A stretch of 64,000 nt of DNA, taken from assembly GCA_036927565.1 (NCBI GenBank), contig JAYESD010000009.1, positions 154,030,929-154,094,928 on the forward strand. The letters are read 5' to 3'. Position 1 is the first letter of the stretch. Each line of letters starts with the position of its first letter. Made by a program: the position numbers and the translations under genes. Origin of the DNA: Tuctoria greenei. Lineage: Eukaryota > Streptophyta > Magnoliopsida > Poales > Poaceae. This document shows, piece after piece, positions 43,779 to 53,514 of this stretch. Under the pieces are notes generated by a model. That model saw only the letters and a list, made by a program, of their open reading frames with translations, ran no database searches and had not been told where the DNA came from.

Positions 43779-44659
43779 TGTCGGCGTTTGGAACCGGCAG
43801 ATCTGCCGACACTACTTTTAGTAGATCGAGGAGTTGTAGTTCGATAATGGGCGCGTAGAGATTCAAGAAGGTGAAAGACACGTGTACACATGGATTTACG
43901 TGGTTCGGGCCACCTGAGCGTAATATCCTACTCCATGGGGTGTGTTGGTGATGTATTAAGCTCAGGAGTCTAGAAGAAGCTCCAGAAGAAGAAGCTCGTC
44001 TAGCTCAGAGTGTTCAGCGGTGGTCTGGAGTCGTCCCTTGTGTATCGTCAACCAGTCCTTTTATAGTACAAGGACTGGTCGTTACAATGTTAGCCTAGCT
44101 CGACAGGTGGCCCCGGCGGTTACACACACTTGATACACAATAAATGGGGTTAGTTACCCTTAATAGCCTGGTAATGGGCCTTAATAGTGCCATTACCAGT
44201 ATTAAGGGTCATCCGATCGTGTGTCATTAATATGGTTTTAATGACACTTAATCGGGTCTTGAAGTCTTTGATTGATCCTTGAAGGTCCGGAGCCGTTGGG
44301 GGGTCCACCGGCCTGATAGTTGAAGTTGAAGGTCCGACGGTTGCCACGTGACAGCACCGGCGCTCATCGTCGTAGACGGGTAGGTCCGGTGCTGTTGGAC
44401 ACATGTCAGTACTGGAGCTTCCCTCTGTCTGGGGTTAGGTCCGGTGGTGCCATATTGGTATTCTGACTGGAGCTTCCCAGGTATGGGTGATAGCTCCGGT
44501 CTTGTGATACATGTGGCGGCCCCGGGACTAACCATGTCGGGGGAGCAGGTCCGGTTACACCTGACATGTGGGTCCTTCAGAGGTCTTCAAATCTGGTATA
44601 TGGAGTTTTCTTGTGATCTTTGGAATCCCAAGGGGTATCCGGTATGGAGGGTACTGACA
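43779..44659 (-). repeat. Tat-B 5' LTR
   Basis: 881 bp, matches 9314-10198. It contains the TATA hairpin at 44049-44081 with arms ACCAGTCCTT and AAGGACTGGT. Confidence 0.92.
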
Positions 44660-44664
44660 GCACC

Positions 44665-46768
44665 CAAGCTAACTTAGGTCCTTGTATGTGTGATACAAGT
44701 GTTTTTGGGACCCAAAATTGCTTGGGAAGCTTCCCCTTCATGCCTTGCATGTCCTTGCCAATGAACCTTGCCTTCACCTTGCCATCTACTTTACTCAAGA
44801 TATAATAGTGATCATTAAAGGTAGACTTGTAGTTAGTGGGCAATTTTGGAGAAGGCCGGTTAGGAAGAGGACACTCTCTTGTATGGTGACCGGTGACCTC
44901 ACAATGTTGGCAATAAGAACCAACTTCCTTGATGAAGCTTGTTTTAAGCTCCGGTGAGGGCACCTTTCCTTTGTTAGGCACCGGGAAGGATCCAAGTCCT
45001 CTCTTGTTGAAGGCTGTTGCTTGTTGGAAGAGGATTTCTTTGTGTTTGACTTCTCCCTTAGATAGTCTTGCCACACTAGTGCGGAGACTTTCAATTTCAT
45101 CCATCAAATCCTTCTCCCTAGCATTCTCTTTCAGAGGCAAAGACTTATACAAGACATTAGTGTCATGAGAAACAATAGATACCTTATCATTAAGGTTTCT
45201 TTCTTTATAGTTTTTAGTTCTTGATCAAGGACTTCATAAGCAAGGTTAAGTGCTTGATGTTCTTGGATTAATTCATTGTGCTTTCCCAAGAGTGCTTTGT
45301 GTGCTAAGTCAAGCTCATGATGATCTAGCTTGATTTGAGCCTTATCCTCCTCAACTTGCTTGCCATGAGATTTGAGCGTGTCATACTCCTTAAGTATGCT
45401 TTCATACTTGTCAAGCAAATCGAGGTTAGCACTCTCAAGCTTAGCATGAGCTTCTTCAAGAGCCTTGACCTTACTCTTTTCCCTTTTAATGATAGTGTGG
45501 TATTCATTTATCAATGAAGCTAAGTCATCGGGGGAAAGCTCATAATCGCTAGAGTCATCACATACCTTGGTGTTACCTTTTGCCATGAGGCACATGGGAG
45601 GTGGACGAAGAGATGAATCATCATTGTTGGCAATGGCAAGACCGGCCAAGCTTTCTTCTTCAGCTTCACTCTCTTCATCACTAGATTCTTCGTCGGTGAT
45701 CCATTCATTTGCCTCACACATGAACACCTTTTGTGGACCTTTTCTATTCTTTGGAAAGAGTTTTGCCTTTTTTTCCTTTGTCATGCTTCTTCTTCCCAAA
45801 GAATCTTGGCTTAGGCTTGACCTCTTCTTCATCATCCTCACTATCCTCAAGCTTGCGATGTTTGCCCTTGTGGTTCTCTCTTCTTTTGTCCGGGTTTGGA
45901 CAATCATAGGAGATGTGGCCTTGATCACCACAATTATAGCAAGTCTTGTTGTCATCTTTTCTTGGTAGAAATGCTTTCTTTTTGGGATCAAAGGTGTATC
46001 CCTTCTTGGCAATCTTGGAGTTCAAGCGAGAGAATTTTCTCATCATCAATGCAAGCTCATCATCGTCATCTTCACTTGATGCCTGCTCTTCTTCACTTGA
46101 GCTAGGCTCGACCACTTTCTTTTTCTTGAGATTTGTTCTCTTGGTGGAAGCCTTTAGAGCAATTGTCTTTGAAGATGATTCCTCCATCATCCCAAGCACA
46201 CTCATCAAATGAGCATGAATCTCTCCAATAAGTTCCAAAACTTCAATGTGATCAAGAGATTCCTTTTGAAGCATGGAGTTGATGATGTTGTACTTTGGCT
46301 TAGGAAGGATTATAAGAATCTTGCGGTTGATGAGTCCCTTGCCAAGAGAAGCAATATCAAGAGCATTAATTTCCTCAATGAGAACATTCAAGGGAGAAAA
46401 CATTTCATTGACATTTTCATGAGGTAGCATTTTGAACTCATCATATTTGGCCTTAAGCATGTGATACTTTAGTTCTTTAACACGAGAAGAACCCTCATGA
46501 ATTTCAATCAAGCAAGCCCAAATTTCACAAGACTTTTCTTTGCTAGCAATCCTAGCAAACACATCTTGACTAATGCATTCGTAAATAGCATTTCTAGCCT
46601 TTGCATCCCACTTGATTTGATCACCTATATAGTTATGTTCACCAAACCCCGCATGGGTCGCTTCCCATACCTCTGGAGCAATAGCCTCTAGATAAGCACG
46701 CATACGTGCTTTCTAATAGGCAAAGTTCTTGCCCTCGAAGATGGGAACCGAACCCCCAATCTTGTCCA
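44665..46768 (-). pseudogene. SIRE-A gag (inner copy)
   Basis: The ATG at 46768 (MDKIGGSVPIFEG) is followed by an in-frame TAG near 46713 where the outer copy has Trp. The copia gag core follows (AYLEAIAPEVWEATHAGF, IWACLIEIHEGSSRVKELKY), then a zinc knuckle CYNCGDQGHISYDC, a Lys-rich stretch, and in other frames a long coiled coil (ALEEAHAKLESANLDLLDKY) and the conserved end KQFWVPKTLVSHIQGPKLAW. Frameshifts lie near 45750-46010 and 45140. Tat-B interrupts the 3' end at 44660. Confidence 0.88.
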
Positions 46769-46815
46769 TTTTAGCTCTCTGGCGGTGAAGCTAGAATGAT
46801 CCAAAGAGCAACCTT

Positions 46816-46829
46816 GCTCTGATACCAAT
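46816..46829 (-). promoter_or_regulatory. SIRE-A primer binding site (inner copy)
   Basis: ATTGGTATCAGAGC on the minus strand next to the LTR end; the same site lies at 49414-49427 beside the outer 5' LTR. Confidence 0.87.
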
Positions 46830-48295
46830 TGTAAGGATCGAATGCCCAAGAGGGGGGGGTGAATTGGGCTTCTTTTCAAAAATTAAAGCAATAAAAACTT
46901 AACTACTAAAAGCCCAATTCCCTATGCAAATAACCTATGCATTCAAGTGAATAATAAGTTTGCGGTATATGAAATGCATAAGTGTAACGGGAAAGGAAGA
47001 GTGTGCAAACTCCTGAGGAGACACGAAGACACGATGATTTATCCCGTGGTTCGGCAAGATCATCAAGACCTTCCTACATCCACGTTGTGGCACCCACCAA
47101 AGGGTATAGCCACTCCCAAGTCACCGAGACCAGGGATCTCACTAAAAGTCTCCGTTTGCCATCTCCGGCAAGGTGGAGCTCAAGCCTTGTACAAGTTTGA
47201 TCTTCCGGGCTTCCACAACCGATTTGGCAAGCTCCGGAAGGATCTCTCTAATCACCGACTGATACACGGTGAATGCAATCACCAAGAGATACTCCCTTAT
47301 AGTTCTCACTATACTAGAGACTCCAATCACCAAGAATGGAAGCACACAAGCATCATCTATAGTAAGTTCTAGCCTATCTCTTGGTGTACAAGTGGTGTAA
47401 ATGATGTGGAAGTGGTCGCTCAATGTCTTGAATGCTTGGTAATGTGTAGAGTAGCTCTGAACATCAAGACTTGTCGAAATGACTGGTTGAAGGGGTATAA
47501 ATATCCAGCTTCCATGAGATAGCCGTCGGAAAAGTAGGCTGACATCACTGTTCTGCAAACACCAGATGATCCGATGTTCTCCTTTCAGTTGTCATCGGTC
47601 AAATACAAATTAGCTGATGTCACTGTGTCAGATATGACCGTTGATCGACTGATGTTGTATACACCTGTACATCGGATAATTCGGTGACACTTGATCCAGA
47701 ATGGTCCAGAAATAATGCTTACTGGAATGATTGACCGATGTGTTATAATTGTACATCAGATGGTCCGATGTTACACTTGGTCCAGGGAAATTGCTTACTG
47801 GAATGATAGACCGATGTAACACTTGCTTCATCATCGGATGATCTGGTGTATACCCAAGATTGAGGTCTTCTTTTGCTATTGAGCCAACTCGACTGATGTA
47901 GTCTTTTCTGGATACATCGGATGATCCGGTGAGTAGATTTTGTCTGCTTCGAGTTGTTCTAAGTGATTCTTTTGGAATTTGTATGAGTGACCTCTTAGAC
48001 ATTGGTTTGAAATGTTCTTCTGATGACGACTAAGTCTCGTGTGCTGTCAATTTTGATGAAATAATTTTGACATATATGCTTTTTCTTTTAGTCTTCATGA
48101 AAATCGATTGACCTTGTAAAATAGTTTGTTGAGGGGTCTCCAATTGTATCCAATGAGCAGTAGACGATATAAATATACAGTCCATTAAGTGTGATGAATG
48201 ATATGAGAGACCTTCCATCCAAAAACTTATAAGTGATATCTAACGGTTGTCATTAATCACCGAAACCATACCTTATGGGGGCCTAGATGGTTTCA
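46830..48295 (-). repeat. SIRE-A middle LTR (5' LTR of the inner copy)
   Basis: 1466 bp. It differs from the two outer LTRs at shared positions (CTATTGAGCC here, CTCAGAGCC in both others; CCAGATGATCC here, CCGGATGCTCC in both others). It is joined on the right directly to mid-gag sequence at 48296. Confidence 0.92.
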
Positions 48296-49367
48296 GGTGA
48301 TCCATTCATTTGCCTCACACATGAACACCTTTTGTGGACCTTTTCTCTTCTTTGGAAAGAGTTTTTCCTTTTTGCCTTTGTCATACTTCTTCTTCCCAAA
48401 GAATCTTGGATTGGGCTTGACCTCTTCTTCATCATCCTCACTATCCTCAAGCTTGCGATGCTTGCCCTTGTGGTTCTCTCTTCTTTTGTCTGGTTTTGAA
48501 CAATCATAGGAGATGTGGCCTTGATCACCACAACCATAGCAAGTCGTGTTGTCATCTTTTCTTGGTAGAAATGCTTTCTTTTGGGGATCAAAGGTGTATC
48601 CCTTCTTGACAATACTGGATTTCAAGCGAGAGAATTTTCTATCATCAATGCAAGCTCATCATCGTCATCTTCACTTGATGCTTGCTCTTCTTCACTTGAG
48701 CTAGGATCGACCACTTTCTTTTTCTTGAGATTTGTTCTCTTGGTGGAAGCCTTTAGAGCAATTTTCTTTGAAGATGATTCCTCCATCATCCCAAGCGCAC
48801 TCATCTCATGAGCGTGAATCTCTCCAATAAGTTCAGAAACTTCAATGTGATCAAGAGATTCCTTTTGAAGCATGGAGTTGATGATGTTGTACTTTGGCTT
48901 AGGAAGAAGCATAAGAATCTTGCGGTTGATGAGTCCCTTGCCAAGAGAAGCAATATCAAGAGCATTAATTTCCTCAATAAGCACATTCAAGCGAGAAAAC
49001 ATTTCATTGACATTTCATGAGGTAGCATTTTGAACTCATCATATTTGGCCTTAAGCATGTCATACTTTAGTTCTTTAACACGATAAGAACCCTCATGAAT
49101 TTCAATCAAGCAATCCCAAATTTCACAAGCCCTTTCATTGCTAGCAATCCTAGCAAACACATCTTGACTAATGCATTCGTAAATAGCATTTCTAGCCTTG
49201 GAATCCCACTTGATTTGATCACCTATATAGTTATGCTCACCAAACCCCGCATGGGTCGCTTCCCATACCTCGGGAGCAATAGCCTCTAGATAAGCAAACA
49301 TGCATGCTTTCCAATAGGCGAATTTCTTGTCCTCGAAGATGGGAACCGAACCCCCAATCTTGGCCAT
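48296..49367 (-). pseudogene. SIRE-A gag fragment (outer copy)
   Basis: The ATG at 49367 (MAKIGGSVPIFEDKKFAYWK) opens a second copy of the gag N-terminal half, with the same core and a zinc knuckle CYGCGDQGHISYDC (Asn of the inner copy is Gly). A frameshift lies near 49015 (MLPHE then out of frame). It stops abruptly at 48296, at the codons for NEWITD, where the middle LTR begins. Confidence 0.9.
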
Positions 49368-49427
49368 TTTGGCTCTCTAGCGGTGAAGCTAGAATGATCC
49401 AATGAGCAGCCTTGCTCTGATACCAAT

Positions 49428-50853
49428 TGTAAGGATCGAATGCTCAAGAGGGGGGGTTTGAATTGGGCTTCTTTTTAAAAACTAAAGCAATAAAAACTTA
49501 ACTACTAAAATCCCAATTCCCTATACAAACAACCTATGCATTCAAGTGAATAATAAGTTTGCGGTATATGAAATGCATAAGTGTAACGGGAAAGGAAGAG
49601 TGTGCAAACTCCCGAGGAGACACGAGGACACGATGATTTATCCCGTGGTTCGGCAAGATCATCAAGACCTTTCTACATCCACGTTCTGGCACCCACCAAA
49701 GGGTGTAGCCACTCCCAAGTCTCCACGACCAGGGATCTCACTAAAAGTCTCCGTTCACCATCTTCGGCAAGGTGGAGCTCAAGCCTTGTACAAGTTTGAT
49801 CTTACGGGCTTCCACAAATGTCTTGGCAAGCTCCGGAAGGATCTCTCCGATCACCGACTGATACACGGTGAATGAATCACCAAGAGACACTCTCTTACAG
49901 CTCTCACTACACTAGAGACTCCAATCACCAAGAATGGAAGCACCCAAGCATCATCTCTAGTAAGTTCTAGCCTATCTCTTGGTGTACAAGTGGTGTAAAT
50001 GATGTGGAAGTGGTTTCTCAACATCTTGAATGCTTGGTAATGTGTAGAGTAGCTCTGGGCGTGAAGAATTGTCGAAATGACTGGTTGAAGGGGTATAAAT
50101 AGCCAGCTTCCATGAGATAGCCGTTGGAAAAGTAGGCTGACATCACTGTTCTGCAAACACCGGATGCTCCGATGTTCTCCCTTCAGTTGTCATCGGTCGA
50201 ATACAAATTAGCTGAGTTCACTGTGTCAGATATGACCGTTGATCGACCGATCTTGTATACCTGTACATCGGATAATCTGGTGACACTTGATCCAGAGTGG
50301 TACAGAAATAATGCTTTCTGGAATGATTGACTGATGTGTTATAATTGTCAATCGGATGGTCCGGTGTTACACTTGGTCTAGGGAAATTCCTTACTAGAAT
50401 GATCGACTTATGTAACACTTGCTTCATCATCGGATGATCCGGTGTATACCCAAGACTGAGGTCTTCTTCTGCTCAGAGCCAACTCGACCGATGTAGTGTT
50501 TTTTGGATACATCGGATGATCCGGTGAGTTGATTTTGTCTGCTTCGAATTGTTCTAAGTGATTCTTTTGGAATTTGTTCGAGTGACCTCTTAGACATTGG
50601 TTTGAAATGTTCCTCTGATGACGACCAAGTCTCGAGTGCTATCAATTTTGATGGAATAATTTTGACATATGTGCTTTTTTTTAGTCTTCATGAAAATCGA
50701 TTGACCTCGTAAAATAGTTTGTTGAGGGGTCTCCAATTGTATCCAATGAGCAGTAGATGATATAAATATAGAGTCCATTAAGTGTGATGAATTATATCCA
50801 ACGGTTGTCATTGATCACCGAAATCATACCTTATGGGGGCCTAGATGCTTTCA
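49428..50853 (-). repeat. SIRE-A 5' LTR (outer copy)
   Basis: 1426 bp; shares diagnostic variants with 3456-4921 and is flanked by the same target duplication CCTGG, so these two form the original LTR pair. It is about 40 bp shorter because of deletions. Confidence 0.92.
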
Positions 50854-50858
50854 CCTGG

Positions 50859-51692
50859 GGAGCGAGAATGGATCTTTTGGACATGTCTTGTTGAGGTTGG
50901 TGTAGTCGATGCACATCCGAAGCTTCCCGCCAACCTTGGGGATGAAAACAGGGTTGGCCAACCACAGAGGGTGGTGGACCTCCCGATGAAGCCTGCGTTG
51001 AGCAACTTCTTGATCTCCTCTCGGATGAAGTTTTGACGCTCAACGGACTACTTCTGGGGCTTCTGTTGTACCAGGTGGGCATCAGGGTAGATCTTCAGAT
51101 GATGCTCAATCACCTCCCTGGGGATCCCGGTCATCTGCGATGGTTGCCAGGCGAACACATCGACATTGTCCCAGAGGAAGGTGACGAGCGCGAATTCCTA
51201 TTTGCTGTCCAGGTTACCCACTATGCGGGTCGTCTGGGTAGCCTCAGAGCTGATCCTGACGACCTTCACTGGGACGTCGTCTTCGGCAGGCAGCACGCGC
51301 GGAGCTGCGGTGGAGGTCCATTGGGGCAGGCCTTGACTTGGTTGGCCTTCCTTTGCATCATCCAGGTTCGGGGTCCGCCCCGCGGTGAGTGCTTGGAGCT
51401 GCTCCAAGGCTGACACCGTTACGGTGCGATCCCTCCGGAGCCTGAGGACTCCGGATGGCGTTGGCATCTTCAGGACCAGGTAGCCACAGTGAGCTAAGGC
51501 CATGAACTAGTATAGCGCCAGCCTTATGATGATGGCATTGAAGGGAAGCTCAACATCCGCCACGTCGAATAGGATATTCTCCGTGCAGTAGTTCTCCGGG
51601 GTACCAAAGGTGACCGGGAGGTGGATACTATCACTGGCACAATCCGCCCTGGGCCCACGCCTGAGAACGGGCTCGAAGGCGTGAGTTGAGAC
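50859..51692 (-). pseudogene. Tat-A protease and RT fingers
   Basis: This is the piece of Tat-A upstream of the SIRE-A insertion. On the minus strand: protease region (THAFEPVLRRGPRADCAS, HLPVTFGTPENYCTENILFD, LPFNAIIIRLALY), then a linker, and RT fingers ending CIDYTNLNK...PFSLPR, which joins IDQIV at 3450. CACTA-1 cuts the protease at 51692, so gag and the 5' LTR lie to the right of the window. Confidence 0.85.
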
Positions 51693-51990
51693 CACTACAG
51701 GAAACGCGATCATTTGCGACGGCTGCATTTATTTGGGACGGCTTGTCGTCCGCTGTCGCAAATAAAAAAGCTGTCGCAAATAACCGCTTAATTGTGATGG
51801 CCAACCCTAGGGCTGTCGCAAATAACCACTTATTTGCGACGGCCAACCCTAGCGCCGTCGCAAATAAGGAGACCGTCGCAGATAAGAGGTTAGTTGCGAT
51901 GGCTTCAAAAAACGCCGTCGCAAATAAACATAATTGCGATGGCCGTAGTCTAAGGCCGTCGCAATTAAGGAAGCTGTCGCAAATAAGGGC
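51693..51990 (+). repeat. CACTA-1 terminal inverted repeat and subterminal repeats
   Basis: About a dozen copies of TTTGCGACGGC or its complement GCCGTCGCAAA (with variants TTGCGATGGC and CTGTCGCAAATAA), alternating in orientation and often in inverted pairs. In CACTA elements such repeats bind the element-encoded TNPA-type protein and are needed for excision; that role here is inference. Confidence 0.85.
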
Positions 51991-52515
51991 TTTTAATCGG
52001 CCGCCCCCGACCCCGACGGTTTCATTCACCTCCACAGCCGCCTGCCTCGCCCCCGCCGCACTGACGCGACCCTGCCGCCGCTCCCGCCGTCGCCGCCGCC
52101 GCTCCCGCCGCCGGCCTGCCGCCCGCCCCGCCCCCGCGGTGCCGCACCGACCCCGAGCCGCGCCCTCGCCCCGCGCGCTGCCCTGACCCCGAGCCACCCC
52201 CGCCGCCGACCCGCTGTAGCCGCCCCGCCGCCGCTGCCGCCCCTGCTCCCGACGCTGGCCTGTCGCCTCCCCCCCCCCCCCCCCCCCCCCCCGCACGCTG
52301 CTCCGACCCCAAGCCGCCTCACGCCACCGACCCGCCTTCACCGCCCCGCCGCCACCTACCCCGCCCCTGCAGTGCCACCCCTCCGGCCGCCGGCCCGCCA
52401 CGCCACTGGCTCTGTGCCCTAACCTCGGATAGCAGCGCCGCCGTCCCTCCAACATCGTCGGCCGCCGACCTCCTCCAACGCCGTCTCCTCCAACGCCGCT
52501 GTCCCTCAACGCCTC
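51991..52515 (+). other. GC-rich region of CACTA-1 with poly-C run
   Basis: Strongly C-rich with CCGCCG-type repeats and an uninterrupted run of about 25 C at 52269-52294. Long frames here result from composition. It ends at CGACTAGGTATGGG (about 52519-52532), which could be a splice donor, so this may be a GC-rich first exon of the element transcript. Confidence 0.45.
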
Positions 52516-52539
52516 CGCCGACTAGGTATGGGAATGCGT

Positions 52540-52860
52540 TTGAATGATGGAATGTGACCATGATGCAATGTTTAGATGATGGATGTTTGATGCAAGAGTT
52601 AAGTTTTCAAGTTTTGTTTGGTAATGCATGATTGACGTTTGAATGATGGAATGATTAGATGATGCAATGTTTAGATGATGCAATGTTTATATGATGCAAT
52701 GTGGTAATGTTTAGATGATCCTACTTTATTGCTAGTTATGTTTAGATGATGCAATGTTTTAAATTGTGCGTGCTCATATACGTGCTCATATATGATCATA
52801 CATTGCTAGTTATGTTTAGATGATCCTGCTTCATTGCTACTTCATTGCCAATGATCATAC
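52540..52860 (+). repeat. Degenerate minisatellite in CACTA-1
   Basis: Irregular repeats of GATGATGCAATGTTTA and the related TAGTTATGTTTAGATGATCC. No gene. Confidence 0.65.
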
Positions 52861-52976
52861 ACATGCTCATATAACATATTGTCTATTGTTTGATATTTAT
52901 TTTTTTATTGGTGCTTATTGTTTATTGATATTTAATGTTTTTGATGACTACTTAATATATGTAAGTAAAGGGGTTT

Positions 52977-53304
52977 TGGTCCGGCTCGGACCAACCCGGA
53001 AGGGCACGACACACAATAAGTGTGATCGTGCCGTATAGACCATAGTAGTGATACTGCATGCGTCAAGGCGACATGGAAGCATGGAAGCGAATGGGTTGGT
53101 AAGGACGTCAATGACCCGCGATTGCGTAGACGGTGGAAATGGATGTGGAATTGTCATCTAAGAGCAACTTTCCTCTCACTCTTTCTCTAGTTCTTTCCTC
53201 TCTCTTAAATGATCTGAAAATGAAAATGAGCAATGTAACCTATAGCATTGTATTACCCGTTTCGGATCAGCACGTCTCACATGCCAATTGCATGTGAGAC
53301 GTGC
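52977..53304. repeat. Three small hairpins in CACTA-1
   Basis: TGGTCCG/CGGACCA with a 3-base loop (52977-52993); GGCACGA...TCGTGCC with inner CACAC/GTGTG (53003-53032); and GCACGTCTCACATGC/GCATGTGAGACGTGC with the loop CAATT (53270-53304), a perfect 15-bp stem. Confidence 0.75.
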
Positions 53305-53361
53305 AGGTTCGGAATTTTCCCTTTTTGGACAGCCTCGGAGTGACCGAGGGGGCGTGGCTTG

Positions 53362-53508
53362 TGATGAGACGCGGGTCCGGATTTGGACGAGATTTCGGTG
53401 GCATAACCTTGTTGTTCTCTGCTGCACCATTTTTGGGCGTGCAGTGGAGAACAACGGGGTTATGCTGCCGAAATTTCGTTCGAATCCGGATCACGCGTCT
53501 CGTCATGA
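53362..53508. repeat. Long near-palindrome in CACTA-1, beside the CHR-B insertion
   Basis: The left arm (53362-53427, from TGATGAGACGCGGGTCCGG to GTTGTTCTCTGCTGCAC) pairs with the right arm (53439-53508, GTGCAGTGGAGAACAAC to CGTCATGA) with about ten mismatches and an 11-base loop. Weaker pairing seems to continue across the CHR-B insertion (GGAGTGACCGAG at 53338-53349 with CTCGGTCACTC at 61071-61081). Confidence 0.8.
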
Positions 53509-53514
53509 GCACGC

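Larger units (their letters stand above)
9314..44659 (-). mobile_element. Tat-B: Ty3/gypsy (Tat clade) with antisense ORF
   Basis: LTRs lie at 9314-10198 and 43779-44659 (TGTCGGCG...TACCGACA or TACTGACA on the plus strand). The flanking pentamers are GCACA (9309-9313) and GCACC (44660-44664), one mismatch. The minus strand carries gag, protease, RT, RNase H, archaeal-type RNase H and integrase; between integrase and the 3' LTR a long ORF runs on the opposite strand. SIRE-B is inserted in that ORF. Without SIRE-B and its contents the element would be about 13 kb. All frames are broken. Confidence 0.9.
3456..50853 (-). mobile_element. SIRE-A: Ty1/copia (Maximus/SIRE type), composite with three LTRs
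   Basis: The element is bounded by LTRs beginning TGTAAGGATCG and ending CTTTCA on the plus strand, with a perfect duplication CCTGG at 3451-3455 and 50854-50858. On the minus strand the order is LTR (49428-50853), 5' part of gag, a second LTR (46830-48295), gag again, then (after Tat-B, 9314-44659) protease, integrase, RT and RNase H, and the last LTR (3456-4921). The outer LTRs share variants that the middle one lacks, so the middle LTR belongs to a second copy. Coding regions are all broken. Confidence 0.9.

Noticed and set aside
52022..52561. Gly/Arg-rich frames in the C-rich part of CACTA-1
   Set aside because: Compositional; they span the 25-base C run and CCG repeats and match no transposase domain.
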